Positions 16,339-26,400 of a stretch of DNA of 64,000 bases are shown here, one piece after another (positions within the stretch are counted from its first letter, which is position 1; each line of letters opens with the position of its first letter). Source of the DNA: JBBQVS01 sp963792705 (GTDB lineage: Bacteria; Chloroflexota; Ktedonobacteria; Ktedonobacterales; Ktedonobacteraceae); assembly GCA_963792705.1 (NCBI GenBank), contig CAWBXD010000015.1, positions 186,001-250,000 on the forward strand. The letters run 5' to 3'. Below the pieces are notes generated by a model. It saw only the letters and a program-made list of their open reading frames with translations, did no database searches and was not told where the DNA came from. The position numbers were made by a program, and so were the translations under genes.

Positions 16339-17376
16339 CTATGCTGCGCTAGGTTGTACATCCAGATGGAATAGAGCAGTACTATTTTTCCACAAAATCT
16401 GTTCTTTGTCGGTTGGACTTACGTCAAGTTGTTTCACGATTAGAAGCTGCTCTTCAAGAGGCGCAACGGGATAATCTGTTCCGAAGAGCACATGATCGCT
16501 TCCGAAAACCTGGATGGCTTGTTGAATGGTGGTGGGTGAGAATGATAATCCCAGTTCTACATACACATTCGTTCCCATGTATATACTGGGGAGGTGCTGA
16601 CACATTCCTACGTTCTCTGTCGGCGAAGCAATTTCGCTGTCTCGATAGGAGCGATCCAGGCGACCAAGTAAATTCATAATGCCTGCACCCGCGAACGGTA
16701 ACACTATTTTGAGCTGAGGATAGCGATCAAAGACACCCGAAAAGATCATACGTGTAACAGTCGTCATCACATCAAAGGGTCGATACAGCATCTCTTGCAT
16801 TGGATAGGTATCACTAAGGGGAAGCCATGTTGGGGTAATCGGTGGATGTAGGAAAATAGCTACATCGCGTGACTGAACATACTCCCAAAAAGGACTCAGC
16901 GTTCGATCATCTAACCAACGACCTGCATAGCTTGTACAAAGTGTCAGACCTTTCGCCCTCAACCGCGTTAAGCTTCGATCAGCCTCTTCAACACATCCCG
17001 GTTCAAATGGATGCACGGTCGCCAGAAAATCAAGCTTGTTGGGGTGTTTGGAGACAACCGTTGCAAGATCGTCATTAACAGTTGCTGCAATCTCTTCAGC
17101 AACTCTTCCCACATGAGGTTTGAGATTGGCGAGCAGGAAAGCATTACTGAGAACTCCTTTGGTGACACCTGCTTGATCTTGTGCTTGCACCTGCACATCA
17201 ATATTGCTGAATGTCGATGGCTGAACTCGTGGAGGCTCCTCTTGTACGTTCTTTGAGACAGGAGGCTCCTCAAGAAACAAGTCACGAGAAAAGGAGGCAA
17301 GGGTCGTCATGAAACGAGGATTTGCCACATGACGATGAATATCAATGATGGGGCTAGAACCTGGGGATATTTGCAT
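16339..17376 (-). CDS. Amidohydrolase family 2 (ACMSD-like TIM barrel) protein
   Basis: 345 residues. N-terminal metal motif DIHRHV (His14, His16), middle FLHPPITP with another His ligand, and C-terminal LFGTDYP with the conserved Asp; these are the landmarks of the aminocarboxymuconate-semialdehyde decarboxylase-related amidohydrolases (decarboxylases and hydrolases of organic acids). Substrate unknown. It lies 21 bases downstream of the alcohol dehydrogenase family gene and is probably co-transcribed. Confidence 0.85.
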   Translation of the reverse strand: MQISPGSSPIIDIHRHVANPRFMTTLASFSRDLFLEEPPVSKNVQEEPPRVQPSTFSNIDVQVQAQDQAGVTKGVLSNAFLLANLKPHVGRVAEEIAATVNDDLATVVSKHPNKLDFLATVHPFEPGCVEEADRSLTRLRAKGLTLCTSYAGRWLDDRTLSPFWEYVQSRDVAIFLHPPITPTWLPLSDTYPMQEMLYRPFDVMTTVTRMIFSGVFDRYPQLKIVLPFAGAGIMNLLGRLDRSYRDSEIASPTENVGMCQHLPSIYMGTNVYVELGLSFSPTTIQQAIQVFGSDHVLFGTDYPVAPLEEQLLIVKQLDVSPTDKEQILWKNSTALFHLDVQPSAA

Positions 17377-17397
17377 AGCATTTTTTCCTTTTTCTTT

Positions 17398-18333
17398 TTA
17401 TATACTTCGCAACACAATACGACCGCGTCCATGCCCCTGCTGACTCAATACATGAGCTTGACTCGCCTCACTGAGAGGGAAAACCTTCTCAATCGCCACC
17501 TTCACTTGTTCTTCATCTATCAACTGTGCAAAGGTCTGTAAAAGGTCGCTTCCTACATGAGTATAAAATGAGGTCACATGCACACCACGTTCCTGTACCT
17601 TTTCTGCGGCAGGCTGACCCGCTATCGTCACCAGAGTTCCACCACGCTTGACTGCCTGTAGCGACGCCTCAAGTGCCGATCCACCTACGACATCAAACGC
17701 AAGATCAACGTCCTGCACAACACTTGCAAGTTCCGTCGTCGTGTAGTCAACCACCATCTCGGCCCCTAAAGAACGCACAAAATCGACGTTGGCACTGGAG
17801 GTGGTGGCGATGACGTGCGCGCCCTTCCATCTAGCAAACTGCACTGCAAAGAGACCAACACCTCCTGCTGCACCCTGAATCAACACTCGCTGCCCTGCTT
17901 CCAACTTCCCATACTCAAAAAGCCCTTGCCAAGCAGTGGTAGCACCAACAGGTATAGTCGCAGCCTCATCAAAACTCACGCTCTGCGGTTTGAACGCAAG
18001 AGAGTCGACAGGAGCTACCGCATATTCAGCATACGTCCCCTTCATACTTTGACCATAAACTGCCTGTCCCTTCTGGAAAGCCGTGACTCCCGAACCAACC
18101 TCCTCCACAATACCCGCAAGCTCCAAGCCAGGGATATAGGGAAATTGTACTGGCATCACCTCTTTGAAGTAGCCTCGACGAATTTTCCAATCCATCGGGT
18201 TCACTCCTGCTGCATGCACCTGTACCAGAACCTCTCCAACCTGAGGTTCTGGACGTGCTATGTATTCGAGTACAAGCTGATCTACATCTCCATAATTATG
18301 AACATGTATCGCTCGTATGGTTCGTGTGGACAT
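17398..18333 (-). CDS. Zinc-independent MDR oxidoreductase (quinone oxidoreductase-like)
   Basis: 311 residues from the ATG at 18333, which has AGGGTAGGA upstream; a longer frame to 18360 is less likely. Medium-chain dehydrogenase fold: N-terminal AAGVNPMDWKIRRG, FPYIPGLELAGIVEEVG, then cofactor motif VLIQGAAGGVGLFAVQFARWKGA (AxxGGVG). The zinc-binding cysteines of alcohol dehydrogenases are absent, which fits the quinone oxidoreductase/enoyl reductase branch. Divergent from the TetR gene, across 444 bases that carry operator-like palindromes. Confidence 0.88.
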   Translation of the reverse strand: MSTRTIRAIHVHNYGDVDQLVLEYIARPEPQVGEVLVQVHAAGVNPMDWKIRRGYFKEVMPVQFPYIPGLELAGIVEEVGSGVTAFQKGQAVYGQSMKGTYAEYAVAPVDSLAFKPQSVSFDEAATIPVGATTAWQGLFEYGKLEAGQRVLIQGAAGGVGLFAVQFARWKGAHVIATTSSANVDFVRSLGAEMVVDYTTTELASVVQDVDLAFDVVGGSALEASLQAVKRGGTLVTIAGQPAAEKVQERGVHVTSFYTHVGSDLLQTFAQLIDEEQVKVAIEKVFPLSEASQAHVLSQQGHGRGRIVLRSI

Positions 18334-18458
18334 TATTCCTACCCTCGTTTCCAGGTACACTTACTCTTTTCAAGTATGCACCTTCTATTCTTTCCACTAT
18401 CTCATTCATCTTCGCACTACCAAGCAAAGCACATTGCGTGGTATTCTGATGCGTAACT

Positions 18459-18569
18459 GATACTGGTGCTCAATTCACACGTCCAGCTTGACGAGAAAAT
18501 TTAGACCTTCTCAGTGTGAGCTTGAACAAGCTATCCAAAAGGAAGAGAAATGAATTGAGCAACAGTATC
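18459..18569. repeat. 111-bp element bounded by 19-bp inverted repeats
   Basis: GATACTGGTGCTCAATTCA at 18459-18477 is repeated inverted at 18551-18569 with one mismatch. The 73-base interior holds a smaller AGCTTGAACAAGCT hairpin. It lies between the divergent oxidoreductase and TetR genes. It could be a MITE-like remnant or a transcribed structured RNA; no target duplication was identified. Confidence 0.45.
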
Positions 18570-18667
18570 TGTAACTACTCAGAGACCTGAATGTCATAGG
18601 AAAAGATTTTTTGCTCTGTCAAAGTCATAAAAGTTATGCATTTTTCAGCGGATAAATCGTATTGGCG

Positions 18668-18691
18668 TATATTGACCTACCGTTCAATATA
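18668..18691. promoter_or_regulatory. Operator-like palindrome 1 (TetR family)
   Basis: ATATTGACC-TACC-GTTCAATAT (18669-18690), an imperfect palindrome with 9-base half sites and a 4-base centre, the same geometry as the second site 39 bases away. Located upstream of the TetR gene start at 18778. Confidence 0.6.
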
Positions 18692-18707
18692 CAGACAGCA
18701 TAACATA

Positions 18708-18729
18708 ATATTGACCGAAAGGTCAATAT
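18708..18729. promoter_or_regulatory. Operator-like palindrome 2 (TetR family)
   Basis: ATATTGACC-GAAA-GGTCAATAT, perfect 9-base half sites. It ends 48 bases before the TetR start codon. Together with site 1 it is a good candidate for autoregulation by the adjacent TetR protein. Confidence 0.65.
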
Positions 18730-18777
18730 GTTTGTGTGAATTACTATCAACATGTGTTTAGATGAGAGGATTGAAGT

Positions 18778-19380
18778 ATGCCGGGGAAAAAAGAGTCTGA
18801 GGTGTTACGTCGGGAGCAAATTGTGCAGGCAGCATTTCGGGTGGCTGCGCGCGAGGGACTTGAGCAACTAACCGTTCGCCTCGTTGCTAACGAGGCAGAA
18901 TTGAGCACTGGATTAGTTTTCTTCCACTTTAAGTCGAAAGATGCATTGCTTCTTGCTCTCTTAGACTGGTTGCTTGACTCACTTTTTGAGCATTGGAAAG
19001 CTTCAGACGCCTTGTCACCTACAGAACGCTTACTCGCATTGATTCAGCTTGATCTACAAGACCTCTCACCAGATGAGCAAGCCATAGCGAGATTGGAACT
19101 GTTCTTCACTTATTGGACTCTTGCCGTACACGATCCCGTTATCAATGAACGTATTCGGCAAGCTATTGAGCACTCTAAGCAAGCATTTCTGCCCGTCGTT
19201 CAAGCAGTGATCGAAAGCGAACCTCTACGCTTTCGCCATGTAACTCCCGAAGGGTTCGTGACGGTTATTCTTGGAATCGCTCAAGGTTGTGCTATGCAGT
19301 CCTTACTTAACAGACAGCGTGTCGATGTAGAGCAAATCTTGACAGTGATACGCGCTCTTCTAACCTCTCCTATTGCATAG
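18778..19380 (+). CDS. TetR family transcriptional regulator
   Basis: 200 residues. Residues 12-58 form the helix-turn-helix domain (REQIVQAAFRVAAREG....TVRLVANEAELSTGLVFFHFKSKDALLLALL). The ligand domain resembles the BetI-type C-terminal group. Two palindromes upstream (18669-18690 and 18708-18729) are probable binding sites. A phosphotransferase gene follows after 30 bases and may share the transcript; the divergent oxidoreductase-amidohydrolase pair may also be a target. Confidence 0.92.
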   Translation: MPGKKESEVLRREQIVQAAFRVAAREGLEQLTVRLVANEAELSTGLVFFHFKSKDALLLALLDWLLDSLFEHWKASDALSPTERLLALIQLDLQDLSPDEQAIARLELFFTYWTLAVHDPVINERIRQAIEHSKQAFLPVVQAVIESEPLRFRHVTPEGFVTVILGIAQGCAMQSLLNRQRVDVEQILTVIRALLTSPIA

Positions 19381-19410
19381 GATATCTTAACGAAAGCAGT
19401 CGAAAGCTAT

Positions 19411-20328
19411 ATGAAAACGTTTGATGTAATTGCAAAAGAAATTCTTGACGCATTGCATATCACAAATCCTGTTTTGCTTGGTGAAGGCTCGGAGGCACAG
19501 GTCTATGGCTATACAGCGAACAAGGTAGTGAAAATATTCAAAACTCCCGTCGAGGTTGAATATTTGCAGAATTTAGGCAGTATCTACAGATTTTTGTCTT
19601 CTCATACGCTACCTTTTGCTCTGCCAGGAGATTATGAAATACAGCAGAGGGAGGACACGGTTTTTCTGATCGAAAAAAGGCTTGTGGGCAAACCGATAAT
19701 GCCAATCTACCCAACGCTTAATGAGCATCAGAGACAACACCTTTTGCGTAGCTTTCTTGAGGCGGTTGACGCTTTTAAGACGATCACCTTTGATGCAGGA
19801 GACTATGGACGACTTATGGATGACCCGAATGATCTCGATCAATATACTGACTGGCCGCAATTTATCAAGGACAAGGCACCACTTAAATTACAAGAGACAA
19901 GAGCGACCTTACAGGAAGACGACGTTGATGTGGATTACGTACTTGCAAAATTTATGCACGACATGGATGCGTTACCACGTTCTCCCAAGAAGAATTTTGT
20001 GCATGGCGATTATTTTTTCGGAAATGTATTGGTAGATGACAAGTTGGAAATTTCTGCGGTGCTTGACGTTAGTTGGTGGAGTGCGGTTGGGGATCATATG
20101 ATGGATATTGCTGGTGCAGTGATGTTTTTGGGTCTGTATGATTTTGTCGCTCCACAAGACCATACATATCTTACAGAGCAAGCGGTGCATATGTACGGGG
20201 AGGATGTACTTACCTACATACGAATTTATGAGGTGTACTATAGTTTGCTGCTTTCTGACTGTAAAACCTCGGATCCGCTTGCCTATCGTTGGAGTCTTAA
20301 AAATCTACGCCGCTATATGCTTTCGTGA
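19411..20328 (+). CDS. Aminoglycoside phosphotransferase-like kinase
   Basis: 305 residues, APH/ChoK kinase fold. N-lobe GEGSEAQVYGY and VVKIFKTPVEVEYLQNL (ATP Lys and Glu), catalytic loop VHGDYFFGNVLVDD with His198, Asp200 and Asn205, and Mg-binding Asp219 in VLDVSWW. Substrate unknown. Follows the TetR gene by 30 bases. A strong hairpin at 20424-20481 with a T-run ends the transcript. Confidence 0.85.
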   Translation: MKTFDVIAKEILDALHITNPVLLGEGSEAQVYGYTANKVVKIFKTPVEVEYLQNLGSIYRFLSSHTLPFALPGDYEIQQREDTVFLIEKRLVGKPIMPIYPTLNEHQRQHLLRSFLEAVDAFKTITFDAGDYGRLMDDPNDLDQYTDWPQFIKDKAPLKLQETRATLQEDDVDVDYVLAKFMHDMDALPRSPKKNFVHGDYFFGNVLVDDKLEISAVLDVSWWSAVGDHMMDIAGAVMFLGLYDFVAPQDHTYLTEQAVHMYGEDVLTYIRIYEVYYSLLLSDCKTSDPLAYRWSLKNLRRYMLS

Positions 20329-20423
20329 CAATGAACGCTACTCAGTTCACACCTTCTATAGATATATACTAATATATTGAAGTAGCCGCAATTCCACACA
20401 TCTCCTCTTTTCCTCTCATCTTG

Positions 20424-20487
20424 TGTGCCGATAGAACATAGTAGGTCACTGCATCAATACAGTTACCTACACTACGGCACATTTTTT
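20424..20487 (+). terminator. Intrinsic terminator after the phosphotransferase gene
   Basis: TGTGCCG at 20424-20430 pairs with CGGCACA at 20475-20481, and an inner GTAGGT/ACCTAC stem extends it; six Ts follow at 20482-20487. Confidence 0.8.
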
Positions 20488-20511
20488 AAGAGAAAATGAG
20501 GTTTTGAAGGA

Positions 20512-21516
20512 ATGCGTTTCAAATATCTATCGAGTCTCTTCTTAATCGGTGTGATGGGATTGAGTATACTTCTTGGTCATTTGCTCTTCCCTATGTCACA
20601 ATCACACGCAGCACAATCTACAGGAGGAACAAAAGGGACACGTCAACTTCTCCCTCGGCCATTAGCGGCTGGACGACAGCATTCAGCCATTCTTTCGTCA
20701 CATGCATGGAGTGTTATGCCAACGACGAATTCACTCTACGAAGTAACAACAAACGCTCAAACCATGTATGCACAGGGCTGTCATGCGGCACAATCATCGG
20801 CGGGTTTGGTTATCCTTGATTGGGGACAGCCTGTGTACATGGGCAATGGACAGTATGGAACCTACGATTTTGGAGGCCATGATGACTCAGACGATGCTAT
20901 CTTGCACGCAGCAGCGAACTTCGCGCTCGGCGCATGGTCCTGTCGCACATCATCCACAAATATCGCGCTTGCGCTCGGCGAGAGCAATTATTACTCTGGC
21001 AACGCTCTGCCACTCACAACTGCTGCTTGGTATGCTGACGGTCAGCAGTGGGGACAACTTGTAAATAAACTGAACAATTTCGTTAGCGATAATCACTATA
21101 ACGTGCTGGGTATCTATGGTGCTGGTGATCTTGAGACCGGATGGCAGAATTTCGCACTGACAAGTAGTATAGTGAATGGCTATAACAATACATCTTCGCT
21201 TGTCTACTTTGACTTTGGCGATGATGCACCTGGCTACTGGACGAACTATCAATCATGGTATATCGCGTATGGTGCTCGTGATAGTTTGCCTCTCCCTGAA
21301 ATCTACTACAACGCGGACGCGACCTATGACTGGCAAGCACTCAACGTGTGGGCGTGTTCAAACATGGGTGGTCCTATGTATATCAGAGGTGTTATGTCTA
21401 CCTTTATTGGGAATACACCTGCTCAAGCATGGACCGCGATGTATCAGGCAGGAGCATCAAACTCTTGTACCGCAAAAACGCTCCCGTGGCTAACATTCTC
21501 CACCTATATCGCGTAG
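20512..21516 (+). CDS. Exported protein of unknown function
   Basis: 334 residues. Signal peptide: basic start, hydrophobic residues 8-26, and a likely cleavage after SQSHAA near residue 34. The mature part begins with a low-complexity region; later segments (GLVILDWGQPVYMGNGQYGTY, NIALALGESNYY, YNVLGIYGAGDLETGW, LVYFDFGDDAPGYW) alternate strand-like and acidic motifs in the manner of a TIM-barrel carbohydrate-active or glycosidase-like protein. I do not recognise the family. Two Cys pairs may form disulfides. Confidence 0.7.
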   Translation: MRFKYLSSLFLIGVMGLSILLGHLLFPMSQSHAAQSTGGTKGTRQLLPRPLAAGRQHSAILSSHAWSVMPTTNSLYEVTTNAQTMYAQGCHAAQSSAGLVILDWGQPVYMGNGQYGTYDFGGHDDSDDAILHAAANFALGAWSCRTSSTNIALALGESNYYSGNALPLTTAAWYADGQQWGQLVNKLNNFVSDNHYNVLGIYGAGDLETGWQNFALTSSIVNGYNNTSSLVYFDFGDDAPGYWTNYQSWYIAYGARDSLPLPEIYYNADATYDWQALNVWACSNMGGPMYIRGVMSTFIGNTPAQAWTAMYQAGASNSCTAKTLPWLTFSTYIA

Positions 21517-21583
21517 AAGTCTGTTACCTACAGTTAGGTAGAGAACCCAAAGAATAGTCCGAACATCAATTCACTCGTAGGCA

Positions 21584-21644
21584 CCTTCATTCATTATGCC
21601 CTTATCCAACATGTAGCGCGGAACAAGGGCATAGTGAATGAAGG
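21584..21644 (+). terminator. Terminator hairpin after exported protein gene
   Basis: 20-base arms at 21584-21603 and 21625-21644 with one G-T mismatch (CCTTCATTCATTATGCCCTT), loop 21 bases. Confidence 0.7.
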
Positions 21645-21705
21645 CCCCCACGATAGATTTACCAGATAATAATTATAAAATTCATAATAAAGAGGCAACT
21701 ACATT

Positions 21706-22392
21706 ATGCAAAAACAGATATTACCCAAAAAGCATGATACACCTTCTCGACCCTCCCGCTTTCGTCCGCTGTGGTTATTGGCTGCCGCGCTTCTACTGTT
21801 TGTTATTTGTGGCGCATATCTCACATTCGCACTACGTTCGGAAGCGTCTACTGCAAGTACTTCTGTACAAACAACTCATGTAGCCCTTCCAACACAAAAG
21901 CCGGAACAGTCTTCGGTGATAACGCCTACCGCTACACAGGGGAACTCAAACAAGCAAAAAATGCCCTTGCAACCTGTTCGTACACCAGTGGCTACAGTAT
22001 CTACAATACATACAACGCCGACAGTATCTGTAACACCAACGCTTATTGCATCGACACCACAGAGTACACAATATGGTGTTTTTCCATTATCATCTGGTGG
22101 GCCTCTTCCTGTACCTGAAAGTGTTTTGCGCCCAACAAATATCGCACGCGTAATGCTTAATTCGGCTCTCATTTCTGTATATGCAGGCTCTATGGCAAAA
22201 AATGCTCAGGCAGGCATTCTCTGCGTTTTACGAGAGGATATCACGACAGGAGAAATGCATATACAAGTGTATCAGGGACCCCAAACTGGAGGAGCATTAA
22301 CAATTCTTGCGGTACAGAAAAATGTGCTCTCAATCAAGAATATGAGTATGCAAGGGACATTTGACTTGAATACGAACACGTTTCACTGGTAA
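21706..22392 (+). CDS. Membrane-anchored threonine/serine-rich exported protein, unknown function
   Basis: 228 residues. A basic N-terminus precedes a hydrophobic helix (LWLLAAALLLFVICGAYLTFAL, residues 23-44), probably a signal anchor. A low-complexity Thr/Pro/Ser linker follows (about residues 48-120). The C-terminal about 90 residues (ARVMLNSALISVYAG ... FDLNTNTFHW) look like a small beta domain. No family recognised. Ends 15 bases from the convergent gene. Confidence 0.65.
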   Translation: MQKQILPKKHDTPSRPSRFRPLWLLAAALLLFVICGAYLTFALRSEASTASTSVQTTHVALPTQKPEQSSVITPTATQGNSNKQKMPLQPVRTPVATVSTIHTTPTVSVTPTLIASTPQSTQYGVFPLSSGGPLPVPESVLRPTNIARVMLNSALISVYAGSMAKNAQAGILCVLREDITTGEMHIQVYQGPQTGGALTILAVQKNVLSIKNMSMQGTFDLNTNTFHW

Positions 22393-22407
22393 GCTTCTTC
22401 GAGGCTA

Positions 22408-23373
22408 TCAGCGACGATATTGCTTGTGAGGTACGGTAGCTTGTTCGTGTGGTCGTTGCTTCCCCCAGGGAATTAGAAAGAGGATCAGCATGAGTGCTGC
22501 CAGACCTAATGTTGCCCCAACGACTAACAGGACAAGCTCCAATGACGTTGTATTCATAGTAAATGAGAATTTACCAGAGTCGTTGGGGGTTGTAGCAGAG
22601 GTACTAACCGAGGGCGATTTTGTCGGCGTTGGACTGAGAACAGGAGTCGGAGAAAGACTAAGAACAGTTAGCAAGGTTTGAGCTTTTAGTGCTTCCGTTG
22701 TATCGATTGCAATAATCGTCATTGACGTTTGTATGCCATTAAACTGAGCAGGTATGCGAATCGCCCCCGTAACCATACCATTCTTGTCTGACACAAGGAC
22801 TGTATTCAGCGATACTTGTGCATTGCTGGCATTAAGAAACGCTAGTTTGACATGAATGCCTTGGGGAAGCCAGTTACTGCCGGAAACGGCAATAACATCA
22901 CCCGCTTTACCGCTTGTTGGATTGATTAGAATGCTCGGAGCAACGGCACTCTGCTCACCAGGACTCGCCAGGACAAGATACTGTACTGTTGCAATTGTCC
23001 TTGCACTATCGGTCACGACAATATTCCACTTTCCTGTTGGCCCATTGCTTGGTAAGATAAGGTTTGTCGCTATAAAGGTCCCATTACGCTGCACTTGCAC
23101 TGAATTTTCGCTCGGAGGCTCGAACAGACCCATTACATGCTGTGCATCTATGTACTTTAGTATTGCCTTACCTGCGTGAAAATTCTTTCCTTTTATCGTC
23201 AATGCTACCCCTAATGGTCCTTGCTGCACATTTACTGTAAGCGTAGGCTTAGGATGTGACGCGGCAGAAACTGATGATAGAGGAAACAACAGTATACTGC
23301 TGGCGAAAATACACAGTATAAGGCATCGTGACAGCCGGAAATACCGATAGAGCAGGAAAAGCAATGATGACAT
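22408..23373 (-). CDS. Exported protein with C-terminal membrane anchor (IPT/TIG-like beta domains)
   Basis: 321 residues from the ATG at 23373 (GGGAG upstream); a TTG at 23391 lengthens the frame by six codons but lacks a ribosome binding site. Signal peptide ends near SSVSAASHP. Two Ig-like repeats follow: LTVNVQQGPLGVALTIKGKNFHAGKA and ILINPTSGKAGDVIAVSGSNWLPQG, both in IPT/TIG or similar surface-domain style. A Thr/Ser/Pro linker leads to a transmembrane helix (LELVLLVVGATLGLAALMLILFLIPW) and a short basic tail. Likely surface-exposed; function unknown. Confidence 0.75.
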   Translation of the reverse strand: MSSLLFLLYRYFRLSRCLILCIFASSILLFPLSSVSAASHPKPTLTVNVQQGPLGVALTIKGKNFHAGKAILKYIDAQHVMGLFEPPSENSVQVQRNGTFIATNLILPSNGPTGKWNIVVTDSARTIATVQYLVLASPGEQSAVAPSILINPTSGKAGDVIAVSGSNWLPQGIHVKLAFLNASNAQVSLNTVLVSDKNGMVTGAIRIPAQFNGIQTSMTIIAIDTTEALKAQTLLTVLSLSPTPVLSPTPTKSPSVSTSATTPNDSGKFSFTMNTTSLELVLLVVGATLGLAALMLILFLIPWGKQRPHEQATVPHKQYRR

Positions 23374-23490
23374 GGGTGGCGTGACTCCCAAATATTTAGA
23401 TTATTCTATTGAGCAGATAAAAACTGGACGTTTCTGCTTTTACCTAGAATAAACGTGTCATCATGCTGCTATTAGTCGATTGCGAAAAGC

Positions 23491-26400
23491 TTATTCTGCC
23501 TTGAGAAGAGGCTGTTCTATGTCCAACATCATCTTAACCTCTTCCAACCTTCTTAAAAATTGTCGATCTTGTAGAGGTTCCAGCACTGTTCGTGCGCGTT
23601 CGAGGTGCGTGCGCTTCCCTGTACGCTGAGCAAGAACGATACGCATGCGGGTAGCGTGAACAATGAGATGGTACGCTTCAGCAGCGTCGATGGCTTGGGC
23701 AAGTTGCACGTTATCGTCGTCTGCGAGTGCTTGGGCAATATCACAGTAGAAGAGGTCTTCATTGTTGCTCCAATGGGCAGTACGAATGTGCTCAATCCAC
23801 TTGAAGAGGACAGGTTTTCCACGCTCACTACAAAAGACGAGCAAAAGAGTTGCCATTCTCAATTTTTTGGAAGGTATCGACCAATCTAGGCGTTCAAAGT
23901 CTGCCTTCTGTGCGTCATCTTCAAGAATGGTGGTAAGCAGAACACGTGCATCGGAGAGGACATCTGGAAAAATTCGCTTCAGTATTGCAGTCGCGGTGTT
24001 AACACTCGCGCTGTCTTCACGAGCTAGAGCAACCTGGAGAATACTGTAGTAGCCTACTGTTACTAAATCAACTGAGTCTCCGTCAAATTGTATCTGATTT
24101 TGCACCTCCTCAAGAACTTTTGCGAGCGTCTCTAAAGTAGTCCAACGTCCAGTGATAAAGGCGACGGCAATAGCAAGTGAGATACCTAAGCCAAGATATC
24201 GTAGTGTCTGTCCAGGTTTCACCTGTGTGAGTGCCTCTTGTATTGTCGCAATACAATTCTCATAGTCTCCCGACTCAGCATAGGTACGAGCAATCATTTG
24301 AATAGCGTCACCTCGTTCTAACACCGACAACCCCGGTGCTGAGAGCCGCCGTTTCAAGACCATCAGCGCATCATGATATGCTCCAAGAAAGAGCAAGAGT
24401 GCCGCATAGCCATCAAGTATTTCACTGAATGCCGTCCAATCGGCACGTTGCTCAAAGTACGTTGCTGCCGCCTCTGCAATCTTCTTTTTCGCTTCTACTT
24501 CTTCTGGTAGAATAGTATCCTCTTGGTTAATAAGATAGAAAAAATCTATACTCTGGACGCGCCACTGCTCACCTTCGTCACCCGCCACCAGTGCTAGGTG
24601 TTGGACTTCTTGCCATAACTCCATAAAACGCTGTTGCTCAAACGGCATAGCTACCGAGCCACGGGTGTACGTAATAAGTATCTTACGGAGCAGACGCGCA
24701 CCAACAATTGGCTGTGTTGCACCTATCGTGCGCCAACGCTCAAATGCTTTCCAATAGGAGTCTATGGAGGACTGCGTCCATAAATCACTATCCCCAAATT
24801 GTTCGTAGAGAGATAGGAGTTCGTTTTCCGGTGCAAGAGCAATAGCACTGCGTAGAAAGTCCTGTGCCTCTGCATAAGCTCCCGCGCGACTCGCTATTTC
24901 ACCTGCTCTTCTTAGAAAGTGAAGAGCGCGCTCGGACTCAAGTGGCAAAGCCTGGGGAATTGCTGATTGATGTGCCAAGATCACAGCTTCTCGATAGTGA
25001 TACGCGATTACCTCCGCGTACTCGTCAAGATGCTCTGCTGCTGCAGACTCAAGCCAGGCAGCGATTCGTCCATGGAGCCGGATACGTTCGGCACGTGAGA
25101 GAGTGCCATAGGCCACATCGCGGAAGAGAATGTGGCGGAACGTGAAGGCATTTGCCTCCATGGGAACAAGAATGTCGTGTGTTTGTAATTCGTCAAGGGC
25201 TATTGCAATCTCTTGCGGATCATAGTCATTCAGCACGGCCTGTAGCATTGGCATACCAATGGTGCGACTGGCAACGGATGCTACTTGCAGAACCTGGTGC
25301 TCTATTGGTGAGAGCAGATCGAGTCGTGCAAGGACTGCAGCGTGTATGGTATCAGGAAGCATATCGAGGGGAGCCTCATCTCCATTGAGCCTTCGTTCCG
25401 TCAAGCCCCGTATCAGTTCAAGCGCAAAGAAAGGGTTGCCACCTGAACGCTCGACGATCTGTTGACGCATACTCTCGGAGAGATCGCTCGTCAATTTCTC
25501 GACAAGATCATGTGTCTGCTTTGCGGTAAGTGGTTGCAAGGCGAGAGAGGTGAAGTTTTGGCGTCCACCTCCCCAGTTTGGACGACGATCTAACAGTTCG
25601 GGACGACTCAGGGAGATCAGTAAGAGTGGAGCGAGAATACGAACATGGGTAAGGTGTTCTACCAGGTCAAGCATACTCTCGCTGGCCCAGTGCAAATCCT
25701 CAAAGATAATGATACGCGGTGCAAGTGAGGAAAACACCTCAATCAACAGTCGCCACGCCGTGAAGATACTCTCACGGTCCGTTGTGCCTATACTGCCATC
25801 TCCATCAATACCCAAGGTAGCAAGGACAAGATCGGCGAGGCGTGAGGCATCGTCCGGGTTGTAGCCGCCCTGCTCAAAAACACTCATGACATGAGGCTTG
25901 TCAATTTCTCCTCCTAACAGGCCATCGAGCAAACCGCGAAGAGGCCAGTAGGTAAGCGTTTGACCATAGGGGAGACAACGCACGATTGCTATTTGCAAAC
26001 CCTCATCGGGATCGAGGCGACTTAAAAATTCTTCTAGGAGGCGCGTCTTACCTGTCCCTGCTGGTGCCACAATCGAGACAAGTTGTGGGTGTTGCTCTTC
26101 AAGGACACGCTCTTTGAGAAGTGCAAGCTGCAACAAATCCTGTTTTCTCCCGACAAGTGGTGGACGATCCATCGTGCGCGTTGTACGAATACCTTTGAGC
26201 GGAAATATCTGAATTGGCTCTCGCTTCCCTTTGACCTTTACAAGACGTGGCTCGTCAAAAAGAAATGCCGTTTGAGCGGCATGTGCTGTCCGACTCCCTG
26301 CCACGATCTCACCTGTATGAGTATGTTGTTGCAGACGAGCAGCCACATTGACCGCATCACCTGTTACAAGAAAATCGCCACGAGAGGCATCGCTGGTCGT

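Noticed and set aside
17815..18456. Plus-strand 213-codon frame antisense to the oxidoreductase gene
   Set aside because: Biased composition and no start signal; the minus-strand gene has clear motifs over the same bases.
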